Assembly: GCF_000190535.1 (NCBI RefSeq)
Contig: NC_015160.1
Coordinates: 3,720,001-3,784,000, forward strand
Source: Odoribacter splanchnicus DSM 20712
GTDB taxonomy: Bacteria > Bacteroidota > Bacteroidia > Bacteroidales > Marinifilaceae
Reading direction: 5' to 3'
DNA: 64,000 nucleotides
Part shown: one piece after another, positions 44,815 through 54,168 of the stretch
How the letters are laid out: the number at the start of each line of letters is the position of its first letter
Numbering within the stretch: the first letter of the stretch is position 1
The notes under the pieces: generated by a model
What the model was told of the DNA's origin: nothing
Seen by the model: only the letters and a program-made list of their open reading frames with translations
Databases searched by the model: none
Translations under genes and position numbers: made by a program

Positions 44815-44860
44815 ACATGCTAGATCGAATTAGTTTAATTTTAAACAAAACCATATACTT

Positions 44861-45508
44861 ATGAAGAAGCTTATTTCAGTGGAAGAGGCAGTAGCAAAGG
44901 TAAAAGATGGGATGACGGTTATGATTGGCGGGTTTCTTTCTAACGGGACACCTAACGCAATCGTTAACGCTTTGGCTCAATCGGAAGTGAAAAATCTGAT
45001 TCTCATCGTGAACGACACCGCCTATCCGGATAAAGGATGCGGACAGTTGATCGCTAACAAGCAGGTGAAGAAAGTGATCGTGTCGCATATCGGTACGAAT
45101 CCATGTACGAGTGAACAAATGAACAGTGGTGAACTGGAGATCGAATTCAGTCCGCAGGGTACTTTAGCCGAACGGATCCGTTCCGGTGGTGCCGGTTTGG
45201 GGGGAGTATTGACTCCGACAGGTATCGGAACCCTGGTAGCAGAAGGTAAACAAGTACTGAATATCGACGGTAAAGATTATTTGCTGGAAAAACCGTTGCG
45301 GGCGGATGTGGCTTTGATCGGTGCTAGTGTAGGGGATGAGTCCGGAAATTTAGTCTATAAAGGTACGACTCAGAATTTCAATCCACTGATGGCGACGGCT
45401 GCCGATTTGGTTATTGCGGAAGTGCAGGAGTTGGTAGAAACCGGAGATTTGTATCCCGAGCTGATAAAGACTCCCGGAATATTCGTGGATTTTTTAGTGA
45501 AAGGGTAG
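44861..45508 (+). CDS. atoD: Butyryl-CoA/acetoacetate CoA-transferase, alpha subunit
   Basis: A 215-residue class I CoA-transferase alpha subunit. Visible motifs are TVMIGGFLSNGTPNAIV near 20-36, the SPQGTLAERIRSGGAGLGG stretch near 93-111 with TPTGIGT after it, and GDESGNLVY near 165. In the lysine pathway this enzyme moves CoA from butyryl-CoA to acetoacetate, releasing butyrate. Its beta subunit lies 8.7 kb away at 54169, on the other side of the aminomutase genes, which is unusual because the two subunits are usually adjacent. It is the first gene of the fifteen-gene run; a 99-bp gap follows. Confidence 0.92.
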   Translation: MKKLISVEEAVAKVKDGMTVMIGGFLSNGTPNAIVNALAQSEVKNLILIVNDTAYPDKGCGQLIANKQVKKVIVSHIGTNPCTSEQMNSGELEIEFSPQGTLAERIRSGGAGLGGVLTPTGIGTLVAEGKQVLNIDGKDYLLEKPLRADVALIGASVGDESGNLVYKGTTQNFNPLMATAADLVIAEVQELVETGDLYPELIKTPGIFVDFLVKG

Positions 45509-45607
45509 GGGGATAAGCTAAAGGCGAAGAGGCAAAAAGCGGGGAAGGTAAAAAAGAGGTGTAATCGAAAGGGATGGGTGTAGATCTGTTCCGGTTAATT
45601 TAAAAAT

Positions 45608-45994
45608 ATGGAAAAATCAATGATAAGACTTCGGATGAGCGCTAAAGATGCTCATTATGGCGGAAATTTGGTGGATGGAGCTCATATGGTGCATTTATTC
45701 GGCGATGTTGCGACCGAACTACTGATTATGCATGACGGAGATGAAGGTCTTTTTGTGGCCTATGACAATGTGGAGTTTTTGGCTCCGGTATATGCCGGCG
45801 ACTATATCGAAGCTGTCGGTGAAATCGTGAAAGTAGGAAATACTTCCCGCAAAATGGTTTTCGAAGCCCGTAAGGTGGTCGCTGCCCGTCCGGATATTTC
45901 AGCTTCGGCTGCGGATGTCCTGGCTGAACCGATTGTGGTTTGCCGGGCCAGTGGAACCTGTGTGGTGAAAAAAGAGGATCAGCGGAAAGGATAG
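45608..45994 (+). CDS. kal: 3-aminobutyryl-CoA ammonia-lyase
   Basis: A 128-residue hotdog-fold protein. It releases ammonia from L-3-aminobutyryl-CoA to give crotonyl-CoA, the last deamination step of lysine fermentation. The sequence has the start [35 protein letters not shown] and the [27 protein letters not shown] segment known from Kal proteins, both conserved in position. The length is right for the family. The next gene, kce, starts 24 bp after its stop, consistent with consecutive pathway steps. Confidence 0.93.
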   Translation: MEKSMIRLRMSAKDAHYGGNLVDGAHMVHLFGDVATELLIMHDGDEGLFVAYDNVEFLAPVYAGDYIEAVGEIVKVGNTSRKMVFEARKVVAARPDISASAADVLAEPIVVCRASGTCVVKKEDQRKG

Positions 45995-46018
45995 TGTAAG
46001 TTAATAGTCTTGATAATT

Positions 46019-46846
46019 ATGGAAAAATTGATTATAACAGCTGCGATCTGCGGGGCAGAGGTAACGAAAGAACAAAATCCCGCCGTTCCTTATACTGTAG
46101 AAGAAATCGTCAGAGAAGCAAAATCTGCTGTAGATGCAGGTGCTGCTATCGTTCATCTTCACGTACGTGAAGACGACGGTACGCCGACTCAGAGCAAAGC
46201 ACGTTTCAAAACGTGTATAGACGCTATATATGAAGTATGCCCGGATGTGATTCTGATTCCTTCGACCGGAGGGGCTGTAGGAATGACAGCGGAAGAACGT
46301 CTGCAGCCGACCGAACTTTTCCCGGAAATGGCTACTCTGGATTGTGGCACCTGTAATTTCGGAGATGAGGTATTTGAAAATACCATGCCTATGATGAGGG
46401 ATTTCGGTAAAAGAATGCTGGAAAACCGGATCAAACCGGAATACGAATGTTTCGAGATGGGACATCTCGAAACCGTATTGAATATGGCAAAGAAAGGTCA
46501 GGTACCGGGAGCTCCCATGCAGTTTAATTTTGTACTCGGTGTCCCCGGGTGTACGCCTGCAACAGTTCCTAATCTTTGCTGGCTTGTAAATGCTATTCCG
46601 GCAGGTTCTACCTGGACTGCAACCGGTATCGGACGCCATGCCTTTACTTTGGCTGCTCCTGCTATCGCTATGGGAGGAAATGTCAGAGTGGGGTTCGAAG
46701 ATAATCTGTATCTCGAAAAAGGGGTATTGGCTAAATCCAATGGCGAGTTGGTAGCTAAGGTCGTTCGTATCGCTAAGGAATTGGGACGCGAAATCGCTAC
46801 CTCGGCCGAAGCACGGAAGATATTGAATTTGAAAGCTAAAGGCTGA
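46019..46846 (+). CDS. kce: 3-keto-5-aminohexanoate cleavage enzyme
   Basis: A 275-residue zinc enzyme of the BKACE family. It condenses 3-keto-5-aminohexanoate with acetyl-CoA to yield 3-aminobutyryl-CoA and acetoacetate. The zinc-binding HLHVR lies near residue 46, with STGGAVGMTAEER near 85, FNFVLGVPG near 175 and VGFEDNLYLEKG near 225. The start at ATG 46019 was preferred over a TTG at 46010. It sits between kal and kdd, as expected for the pathway. Confidence 0.95.
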   Translation: MEKLIITAAICGAEVTKEQNPAVPYTVEEIVREAKSAVDAGAAIVHLHVREDDGTPTQSKARFKTCIDAIYEVCPDVILIPSTGGAVGMTAEERLQPTELFPEMATLDCGTCNFGDEVFENTMPMMRDFGKRMLENRIKPEYECFEMGHLETVLNMAKKGQVPGAPMQFNFVLGVPGCTPATVPNLCWLVNAIPAGSTWTATGIGRHAFTLAAPAIAMGGNVRVGFEDNLYLEKGVLAKSNGELVAKVVRIAKELGREIATSAEARKILNLKAKG

Positions 46847-46916
46847 AAAGCTATAGGCTATAAGTCGAAAGGTATAAAGTGAAAAAATTAAAGTAAATAT
46901 TAAAAAATAAAACGTT

Positions 46917-47957
46917 ATGAAAAAAGGAAATAAATACGGAACGCATAGAGTAATTTCACCGAAAGGAGTATTACCACAACCGGCTGACAAACTGGATAAC
47001 AATATGGACGAAATCTATGATAACGAGATTTTGATCGATGTGCAAACTCTGAATATCGATTCGGCTAGTTTTACTCAGATTGAAGAACAAGCCGGAGGGG
47101 ATAAAGCTAAAATTGCCGGGATCATGCTGGGAATTGTAGAGAAACAAGGAAAACACCGTAATCCGGTGACCGGTTCCGGTGGTATGTTACTGGGAACGGT
47201 GGAAAAAATCGGAGATGCTTTAGTTGGAAAGACCGATCTGAAAGTGGGAGATAAAATCGCAACTTTGGTGTCTTTGTCGCTGACTCCGCTTCGTATCGAT
47301 AAAATTAAAGAAATCCGGGCAGATGTCGACCAGGTGGATATCGATGGTAAAGCTATTTTGTTTGAAAGTGGTATTTATGCGAAGATTCCGGCAGATCTGC
47401 CGGAAAAGTTGGCTTTGTCGGCTCTCGATGTAGCCGGTGCTCCGGCTCAGACTGCTAAATTGGTGAAACCGGGAGATACGGTATTGATTATCGGTGCCGG
47501 TGGTAAATCGGGTATGTTGTGTTGCTATGAAGCAAAGAAACGTGCTGGTGTTACCGGTAAAGTAATCGGTTTGTGCCATAGCCAGAGAAGTACCGAACGG
47601 CTTCAGAAATTAGGCTTCTGTGATTATGTATTCTCGGCCGATGCAACTCAGCCGGTTCCGGTTATGGAGAAAATTGCCGAACTGACGAATGGTGAAATGT
47701 GTGATATTACGATCAATAATGTGAATATTACGGATACTGAGATGACCAGCATCTTGTGTACTAAAAATGACGGATTGGTCTATTTCTTCTCTATGGCGAC
47801 CAGTTTTACGAAGGCTGCTTTGGGAGCGGAAGGTGTCGGCAGCGATGTGACTATGATCGTTGGAAATGGGTATACCAAAGGACATGCTGAGATTACACTG
47901 CAGGAACTTCGTGAAAGCGAGGCATTACGGAAGATATTTACAGAGTTGTATGCCTGA
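46917..47957 (+). CDS. kdd: L-erythro-3,5-diaminohexanoate dehydrogenase
   Basis: A 346-residue NAD(P)-dependent dehydrogenase that oxidatively deaminates 3,5-diaminohexanoate to 3-keto-5-aminohexanoate. It shows the nucleotide-binding segment GDTVLIIGAGGKSGMLCCYEA (glycine-rich loop near 188) and family-specific stretches KYGTHRVISPKGVLPQPADKLDN at the start and ATSFTKAALGAEGVGSDVTM near the end. The length is normal. It lies 70 bp after kce and 44 bp before kamA, with a perfect stem-loop in the second gap. Confidence 0.95.
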   Translation: MKKGNKYGTHRVISPKGVLPQPADKLDNNMDEIYDNEILIDVQTLNIDSASFTQIEEQAGGDKAKIAGIMLGIVEKQGKHRNPVTGSGGMLLGTVEKIGDALVGKTDLKVGDKIATLVSLSLTPLRIDKIKEIRADVDQVDIDGKAILFESGIYAKIPADLPEKLALSALDVAGAPAQTAKLVKPGDTVLIIGAGGKSGMLCCYEAKKRAGVTGKVIGLCHSQRSTERLQKLGFCDYVFSADATQPVPVMEKIAELTNGEMCDITINNVNITDTEMTSILCTKNDGLVYFFSMATSFTKAALGAEGVGSDVTMIVGNGYTKGHAEITLQELRESEALRKIFTELYA

Positions 47958-47960
47958 ATG

Positions 47961-47982
47961 GTCGGGATTTTATAATCCCGAC
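47961..47982 (+). promoter_or_regulatory. Stem-loop between kdd and kamA
   Basis: GTCGGGATT and AATCCCGAC form a perfect 9-bp stem with a TTAT loop, 3 bases after the kdd stop. No T-run follows, so it is more likely an mRNA stability or processing element, or partial terminator, than a full stop. Confidence 0.55.
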
Positions 47983-48001
47983 GAATTAAAAATATGTTTT
48001 T

Positions 48002-49252
48002 ATGGCTAGCAGAAGAAAAGAGTTTTTCCCTGAAGTGACCGATGAACAATGGAACGATTGGCATTGGCAGGTGAAGAACAGGATTGAAACTTTGGATCAG
48101 CTGAAGAAATACATCCGGCTGACACCAGATGAGGAAGAGGGTATCCGTGAGTCGCTGAAGACATTACGGATGGCGATCACACCTTATTATCTGAGTCTGA
48201 TCGATCCCGATAATCCTTATTGTCCGATCCGTAAACAATCGGTGCCGACCATTGAAGAATTGCATCGGTCACCGGCTGATCTGGAAGATCCCTTGCATGA
48301 AGACGGTGATTCACCCGTACCGGGACTGACCCACCGTTATCCTGACCGGGTGTTGTTCCTGATCACCGATATGTGTTCGATGTATTGCCGGCATTGTACC
48401 CGGCGCCGCTTTGCCGGACATCACGATTGTGCCACTCCATTGGAAAGAATCGATAAATGTATCGAATATATCGCTAATACCCCCCAGGTGAGAGATGTCC
48501 TCCTATCGGGAGGGGATGCCTTATTGGTCAGTGACGAACGATTGGAATATATCATCAAACGGCTGCGTGGAATCCCTCATGTCGAGATTATCCGTATCGG
48601 GTCGAGAACACCGGTGGTGTTACCCCAGCGCATTACGCCGGAATTGGTAAATATGCTTCGGAAATATCATCCGATTTGGCTGAATACTCATTTCAACCAT
48701 CCGAACGAAATTACCGAAGAGTCGGCGGCTGCTTGTGCCCGGCTGGCCGATGCGGGTATACCTCTGGGAAATCAGTCTGTCCTGCTCCGCGGGATCAACG
48801 ATTGTACACATGTCATGAAAAAATTGGTGCACGAGTTGGTCAAGATCCGGGTACGTCCCTATTACATCTATATCTGTGATCTTTCTGTGGGTATCGGTCA
48901 TTTCCGTACCCCTGTATCGAAGGGAATCGAGATTATCGAGAACCTGCGGGGACATACTTCCGGTTATGCCGTGCCTACTTTCGTCGTGGATGCTCCCGGT
49001 GGAGGCGGAAAAATTCCGGTGATGCCGACCTATCTGATTTCTCAGGGCCCCAATCGGGTGGTGTTGCGTAATTTTGAAGGCGTGGTGACTACGTATACCG
49101 AACCGACGGATTACAGAGACGAATGCCACTGTGAAGAGTGTGAGAAGCGCCGTAAAACAGAAGGAGTGGCTGAGTTGCTGAGCGGAGAACGCTTGTCTCT
49201 CGAACCGGCGAATCTGGATCGTAAGACACGTAATCTATTGGCGAAAGGATAA
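48002..49252 (+). CDS. kamA: Lysine 2,3-aminomutase
   Basis: A 416-residue radical SAM enzyme that converts L-lysine to L-beta-lysine, the entry step of the pathway. The [4Fe-4S] motif CSMYCRHC gives Cys125, Cys129 and Cys132; the PLP-binding lysine is Lys337 in GGGGKIPVMP. The strand IYICDLSVGIGHFRTPVSKG and C-terminal cysteines in CHCEEC (zinc-site type) are as in characterised clostridial enzymes. Full length and intact. It is followed by kamB after 78 bp. Confidence 0.97.
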   Translation: MASRRKEFFPEVTDEQWNDWHWQVKNRIETLDQLKKYIRLTPDEEEGIRESLKTLRMAITPYYLSLIDPDNPYCPIRKQSVPTIEELHRSPADLEDPLHEDGDSPVPGLTHRYPDRVLFLITDMCSMYCRHCTRRRFAGHHDCATPLERIDKCIEYIANTPQVRDVLLSGGDALLVSDERLEYIIKRLRGIPHVEIIRIGSRTPVVLPQRITPELVNMLRKYHPIWLNTHFNHPNEITEESAAACARLADAGIPLGNQSVLLRGINDCTHVMKKLVHELVKIRVRPYYIYICDLSVGIGHFRTPVSKGIEIIENLRGHTSGYAVPTFVVDAPGGGGKIPVMPTYLISQGPNRVVLRNFEGVVTTYTEPTDYRDECHCEECEKRRKTEGVAELLSGERLSLEPANLDRKTRNLLAKG

Positions 49253-49330
49253 ATTATTTGTGATTTTGGATTTACCGTTTCATTCGATTGAAAGGATAAA
49301 TCCGGAATCATAAATGAAAATGCTGAACAG

Positions 49331-50353
49331 ATGGGTTTTGTTGATGACATATCCGATTACAGGAGTCTGGCAATTGTCGGATTGGAGAAAAATACAGGGA
49401 AAACAGAATGCCTGAATTACATCCTTCGCAGGATAAAAGATTCGGCAGATCGGTTCGCTCTGACTTCGATCGGAATTGACGGAGAAAACCGGGATCAGGT
49501 ATGTCAAACCCCGAAACCCGAGATTATCGTGCCGGAAGGAATGATATTCGTTACTTCGGAGAAACATTACCGGGAGAGGAGGTTGGTGGCTGAAATCATG
49601 GAAATCGATGATCATCGGACTGCTTTGGGACGGTTGGTTATCGCCAGGGCTAAAACTTCGGGAAAAGTATTGCTTTCAGGGCCTGCGGATACTGCCGGGT
49701 TGAAAAGTCTGATCCGGCATATGAAAGATTTCGGGGTACGAACGACCTTGGTCGACGGGGCTTTGTCCCGTTTAAGCCTGGCGTCTCCCACCGTTACGGA
49801 GGCGATGGTCTTAGCGACGGGGGCTGCTGTTTCCGGGAATATTCGGGAATTGGTGAGACGTACCCGTTATGTTTGTGATTTGATCGATCTGGAAGAGGTG
49901 GACGAAGTTTTACAAGAGAGGTTGGATGCCATTCAACAAGGTGTATGGGCGGTCGGGCCGGAGGGAGAATGTATCGATCTGAAATTGCCTTCTGTGTTTA
50001 TGCTGGAGAAAAGTGGAACCGATCTGCTGCAATATGGGCATCGGATCTTTATTGCCGGTGCTGTGAGTGATAAAGTATTTCAGTTTTTACGCGTACAGAA
50101 ACAGACCGTAGAATTGATCGTCCGTGATTTTACCCGTGTTTTTGCCGCACCTGAGTCTTTTTATGCCTTTTTACGTAAGGGCGGAAGAGTACAGGTGCTT
50201 CATCGTAGCCGGCTTTTGGCCGTTACGATCAATCCTCAGTCTCCGGGAGGATTACTTTTGGATTCGTTGCGTTTGCAGCAAGCATTGGAAGAAAGCTTGC
50301 AAATTCCGGTGTATGATGTGAAAAAAATAGAAAAAGTCGGTAAAAACCGTTGA
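49331..50353 (+). CDS. kamB: Lysine 5,6-aminomutase reactivase subunit KamB
   Basis: A 340-residue protein with a P-loop at the start (GLEKNTGKT, residues 17-25). It matches the KamB component of lysine operons, thought to work with KamC in reactivating the B12 enzyme KamDE after cofactor damage. Stretches such as TSIGIDGENRDQ and LVDGALSRLSLASPTVTEAMVLATGA, quoted as short pieces, look like a nucleotide-binding fold of the molybdopterin-guanine/CobQ-like type. It ends 4 bp before kamC, pointing to coupled translation. Confidence 0.88.
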   Translation: MGFVDDISDYRSLAIVGLEKNTGKTECLNYILRRIKDSADRFALTSIGIDGENRDQVCQTPKPEIIVPEGMIFVTSEKHYRERRLVAEIMEIDDHRTALGRLVIARAKTSGKVLLSGPADTAGLKSLIRHMKDFGVRTTLVDGALSRLSLASPTVTEAMVLATGAAVSGNIRELVRRTRYVCDLIDLEEVDEVLQERLDAIQQGVWAVGPEGECIDLKLPSVFMLEKSGTDLLQYGHRIFIAGAVSDKVFQFLRVQKQTVELIVRDFTRVFAAPESFYAFLRKGGRVQVLHRSRLLAVTINPQSPGGLLLDSLRLQQALEESLQIPVYDVKKIEKVGKNR

Positions 50354-50357
50354 GGAT

Positions 50358-51776
50358 ATGATTTTAAGGGAAGCGATAAGACAAGTCAGGGGATTCCGTT
50401 ATATGATCGAACAATTGGATATCTGTTCGGCTGTAGGCCGGAGGGTATTGTATGATCTGCCCTGGCTCGATTCGAAATCTCGGTTGGAGGCCGAATTTGA
50501 ACGTATTCAAAAGATCATGGTACTTTTTGAACAACCTGAAAATGAATCCCGGCTGGAACGTTTGACTGGTAAGCTGATGCAGGTGAGAGATATCCGGGGG
50601 ACGATCGGGCGGATGGCGATGGAGCAAGTGTTGGATGATCTTGAATTGTTCGAATTGAAAACTTTTGCTTTGTGCTCGGAAGAAATCAGGGGACTTGTCG
50701 AAGAATGGCGGATTGTTTTACTCCCGGAACTGGAGCCGGTTGTACGTTTGTTGGATCCGGAAGGGAATCGGATTCCTCATTTTTATATTTATGATACTTA
50801 TTCGGCTGAGCTGGCCAGGCTGAGAGCTGAAATAAAACAAAAGAGCCTTCAAGGGGCAGAAGAACGGGAATTAGAAGCGTTGTATGTACAAAGTGTGGTT
50901 TTGGAAGACAAGGTACGCGAAGAGTTGTCTGTGCAGTTGAGACCTTATCACGACGATTTGAAACAGGCTTTGGAAGCGGTCGGATTGCTGGATGTCGTAT
51001 TGGCAAAAGCCAGACAAGCAATAAGAGGACAATTGACTTTGCCGCAAATTCCGGAAGAGGGGGAAATGGTGTTCGAAGGTCTTTTCCATCCTCAGATCCG
51101 GGAGATTTTAGAACAGGAAGGAAGAGCGTTTCAGGCTGTAGATTTGAAATTGGAAAAGGGAACGACGGTGATTACCGGAGCCAATATGGCCGGAAAGACA
51201 GTGTTGTTGAAAAGTGTGCAATTGGCGCAATACCTGATGCAGTTCGGTTTTTATGTACCTGCCCGGCGGGCGGGTATGCCGCTCGTGGAACAAGTCTTGA
51301 CCAGTATCGGGGATGATCAGGATGAATTGAACGGTCTCTCTTCTTATGCGGCTGAGATGTTGCGGGTGGATGAAATGATCCGGCAAGTCAGGCAGCGAAG
51401 TAAAATTTTGGTGCTGATAGACGAATTGGCCCGGACGACCAATCCCGTCGAGGGACGGGCAATTGTGAATGGGGTAGTGGATTTTTTGACTACTCACCGG
51501 GTGATGGCTATGGTTACTACCCATTATAGCGGAATAACGGCCGAATGCCGTAAATTGAGAGTGCGGGGATTTGTAGAGAATCGGATAGAAGGGAATATGA
51601 CCCTGAAAAATATCAATGAGTTTATCGATTATTCACTCGAAGAAGACAGCGGAGAAGAAGTTCCCCAGGAGGCGATGCGTATTGCCTGGATGCTGGGGAT
51701 CGACCGTGGAGTGTTGGAACGGGTGGAAAATTATTTGCAGGAAGAAAATCCTGATTGGAAAAAGACAGTACAGTAG
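50358..51776 (+). CDS. kamC: Lysine 5,6-aminomutase reactivase ATPase KamC (MutS-like)
   Basis: A 472-residue MutS-like ATPase with a helical lever region (about 1-225) and a MutS ATPase core: Walker A TGANMAGKT at 273-281, DELARTTN near 356, TTHYSG switch near 383. As in the two MutS-like proteins of the accessory block, the DNA mismatch-binding domains are missing. Family knowledge places it in lysine operons as the ATPase of the KamBC reactivase. It lies directly between kamB and kamD, and ends 13 bp before the chosen kamD start. Confidence 0.9.
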   Translation: MILREAIRQVRGFRYMIEQLDICSAVGRRVLYDLPWLDSKSRLEAEFERIQKIMVLFEQPENESRLERLTGKLMQVRDIRGTIGRMAMEQVLDDLELFELKTFALCSEEIRGLVEEWRIVLLPELEPVVRLLDPEGNRIPHFYIYDTYSAELARLRAEIKQKSLQGAEERELEALYVQSVVLEDKVREELSVQLRPYHDDLKQALEAVGLLDVVLAKARQAIRGQLTLPQIPEEGEMVFEGLFHPQIREILEQEGRAFQAVDLKLEKGTTVITGANMAGKTVLLKSVQLAQYLMQFGFYVPARRAGMPLVEQVLTSIGDDQDELNGLSSYAAEMLRVDEMIRQVRQRSKILVLIDELARTTNPVEGRAIVNGVVDFLTTHRVMAMVTTHYSGITAECRKLRVRGFVENRIEGNMTLKNINEFIDYSLEEDSGEEVPQEAMRIAWMLGIDRGVLERVENYLQEENPDWKKTVQ

Positions 51777-51789
51777 AAAGAAAATATAT

Positions 51790-53340
51790 ATGAAAAGTAA
51801 ATTAGGAATAGATTTTGATAAAGTCGGACATGCCCGTGAAATGGCCCGTAAGATTGCTGACCAGGTGCAGGATTTTGTGGATGGCTATACGACAGTGGCT
51901 GTCGAAAGGACATTGTGTCGTTTGCTGGGTATCGACGGAGTGGATGTTCATGCTGTCCCTCTGCCGAACATTTTGGTAGACGAGCTGAAAGAAAAGAACG
52001 TGTTGGGAGAAGGAATTTTATTCTTTCTGGGTAATGTAATGGTGGAAACCGGAATGACTCCGCAGGAAATAGCCGAACAAGTGGCTGCCGGGAAAGTAGA
52101 TGTCACCCGGGTACCGGTATGTACTCCCGGCCAGCGGGAAAAAGCGTTGCAACCCTATATCGAGGCCAGTATCCGTCGGATTTCCGACAACCGGAAACGG
52201 CGTGAGAATTATATCGCAACGATCGGAGAGGGAGCAAAGCCTTATCTTTATGTCATTGTCGCTACCGGTAATATTTACGAAGACGTGGTACAGGCACAGG
52301 CGGCTGCCCGGCAAGGGGCGGATGTCATTGCTGTGATCCGTACAACGGGGCAAAGTTTGTTGGACTATGTACCCTATGGGGCTACGACAGAAGGATTCGG
52401 CGGAACTTTTGCCACCCAGGAAAATTTTCGGATTATGCGGAAAGCTTTGGATGAGGTAGGAGAAGAAGTCGGTCGTTATATTCGGCTGTGTAATTATTGT
52501 TCCGGTTTATGTATGCCGGAGATTGCTGTGATGGGAGCTTTGGAAGGGCTGGATGTGATGTTGAACGATGCGTTGTATGGGATTTTATTCCGGGATATCA
52601 ATATGCAGCGGACGTTGGTCGACCAGTTTATGTCGCGGGTGATCAACGGCTTTGCCGGAGTGATAATCAACACAGGCGAAGATAACTACCTGACTACTGC
52701 CGACGCTGTCGAAGAAGCACATACTGTTTTGGCTTCCGATCTGATCAATGAACAATTGGCTTTATTGGCCGGGCTGCCGGAAGAACAAATGGGCCTGGGA
52801 CATGCTTTTGAAATGGATCCCATGCTGGAAAACGGCTTTTTGTACGAATTGGCTCAGGCCCAGATGACCCGGGAAATTTTTCCGAAGGCTACTTTGAAAT
52901 ATATGCCTCCGACGAAATTTATGACCGGAAATATTTTCCGCGGACATATTCAGGATGCTCTTTTCAATATGATCGGAATCTGGACTTCACAAGGTATTCA
53001 ACTGTTGGGAATGCCGACCGAAGCCATACATACTCCATTTATGTCGGATCGTTATCTGTCGATCGAGAATGCCCGTTATATTTTTAATAATATGAAAAAT
53101 ATCGGAGATGAAGTGGTCTTTAAAGAAAACGGGATTATACAAAACAGGGCGAAAGAAGTGTTGGATAAAGCTACCGTTCTCTTGGAAAAGATTGAACGGG
53201 AAGGACTTTTTACAGCCTTGGAAAAAGGAATTTTTGCCGATATCAAGCGTCCCAAAAACGGAGGAAAAGGCTTGGACGGCGTTTGTGCCAAGGGAAAGAA
53301 CTATAGCAATCCTTTTGTAGAGATTATGATGAACAGATAA
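51790..53340 (+). CDS. kamD: D-lysine/beta-lysine 5,6-aminomutase, alpha subunit
   Basis: A 516-residue TIM-barrel subunit of the adenosylcobalamin- and PLP-dependent 5,6-aminomutase, which moves the terminal amino group of beta-lysine. Clear family pieces are KLGIDFDKVGHAREMARKIA at the start, DVIAVIRTTGQSLLDYVPYGATTEG near 178-202 and LCNYCSGLCMPEIAVMGA near 235. The start at ATG 51790 was chosen over a longer frame from 51616, which overlaps kamC and has no family similarity. Length agrees with known KamD. Confidence 0.97.
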   Translation: MKSKLGIDFDKVGHAREMARKIADQVQDFVDGYTTVAVERTLCRLLGIDGVDVHAVPLPNILVDELKEKNVLGEGILFFLGNVMVETGMTPQEIAEQVAAGKVDVTRVPVCTPGQREKALQPYIEASIRRISDNRKRRENYIATIGEGAKPYLYVIVATGNIYEDVVQAQAAARQGADVIAVIRTTGQSLLDYVPYGATTEGFGGTFATQENFRIMRKALDEVGEEVGRYIRLCNYCSGLCMPEIAVMGALEGLDVMLNDALYGILFRDINMQRTLVDQFMSRVINGFAGVIINTGEDNYLTTADAVEEAHTVLASDLINEQLALLAGLPEEQMGLGHAFEMDPMLENGFLYELAQAQMTREIFPKATLKYMPPTKFMTGNIFRGHIQDALFNMIGIWTSQGIQLLGMPTEAIHTPFMSDRYLSIENARYIFNNMKNIGDEVVFKENGIIQNRAKEVLDKATVLLEKIEREGLFTALEKGIFADIKRPKNGGKGLDGVCAKGKNYSNPFVEIMMNR

Positions 53341-53366
53341 CAAAAATCGTAAATCAAATAAAGATT

Positions 53367-54155
53367 ATGAGCGGAGGTTTATATTCAACAGAAGGGAGAG
53401 ATTTCGATCAAACCCTCGATCTGAAAAAGATAAAACCCTACGGGGATACGATGAACGACGGAAAGACACAGCTGAGTTTCACTTTACCTGTACCTGCCGG
53501 AGATGAAGCGATAGAGGCTGCTAAACAGTTGATGAAAAAAATGGGATTTGAAAATCCTCAGGTGGTGTTTCATCAGGAACTGACGAAAGGATATACTTTT
53601 TTTAATTGTTATGGAAATTGTGTACACACGGTAGATTATAGCCATATCTATGTGCCGAAAGTGGAATCGACCAAGTGGGATATGGGAGAGACCGATCAGT
53701 TTGTCCGGGAACATATCGGTCGGAAAATTGTGGTGATCGGAGCTAGTACCGGAACAGATGCCCATACGGTGGGAATCGACGCTATTATGAATATGAAAGG
53801 TTTTGCCGGACATTATGGTTTGGAGCGGTATGAAATGTTCGAAGCCTTGAATATGGGTAGCCAGGTGACCAACGAGGAATTTATCGCTAAGGCTATCGAG
53901 TTGAAAGCCGATGCTTTATTGGTTTCGCAGACCGTGACTCAGAAAGATATTCATATTAAAAATCTGACGGAACTCGTGGAGATGTTAGAAGCCGAAGGAT
54001 TACGGGACAAAGTGATCCTGGCTTGTGGTGGTCCCCGGATTTCACATGAGTTGGCGAAAGAATTGGGGTACGATGCCGGCTTCGGGATGAATACCTATGC
54101 CGACGATGTCGCCTCGTTTATTGCGCAGGAATTGGATCGAAGAATGAATCATTGA
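53367..54155 (+). CDS. kamE: D-lysine/beta-lysine 5,6-aminomutase, beta subunit
   Basis: A 262-residue cobalamin-binding subunit. The B12-ligand histidine is His133 in TDAHTVG and the PLP-binding lysine is Lys144 (MNMKGF), the same residue numbers as in the clostridial enzyme. The rest is a Rossmann-type B12 domain (LVSQTVTQKDIHIKNLTE, VILACGGPRISHELAKELGYDAGFG). It lies 26 bp after kamD and 13 bp before the CoA-transferase beta gene. Confidence 0.97.
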   Translation: MSGGLYSTEGRDFDQTLDLKKIKPYGDTMNDGKTQLSFTLPVPAGDEAIEAAKQLMKKMGFENPQVVFHQELTKGYTFFNCYGNCVHTVDYSHIYVPKVESTKWDMGETDQFVREHIGRKIVVIGASTGTDAHTVGIDAIMNMKGFAGHYGLERYEMFEALNMGSQVTNEEFIAKAIELKADALLVSQTVTQKDIHIKNLTELVEMLEAEGLRDKVILACGGPRISHELAKELGYDAGFGMNTYADDVASFIAQELDRRMNH

Positions 54156-54168
54156 AAATATACAAGCT

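Noticed and set aside
46001-47002. 333-codon minus-strand frame opposite kce
   Set aside because: Fully antisense to kce and the kdd start; the composition is a mirror of the real genes.
51616-51789. Upstream extension of kamD to 51616
   Set aside because: It overlaps kamC in another frame and has no similarity to KamD; the ATG at 51790 gives the family start.
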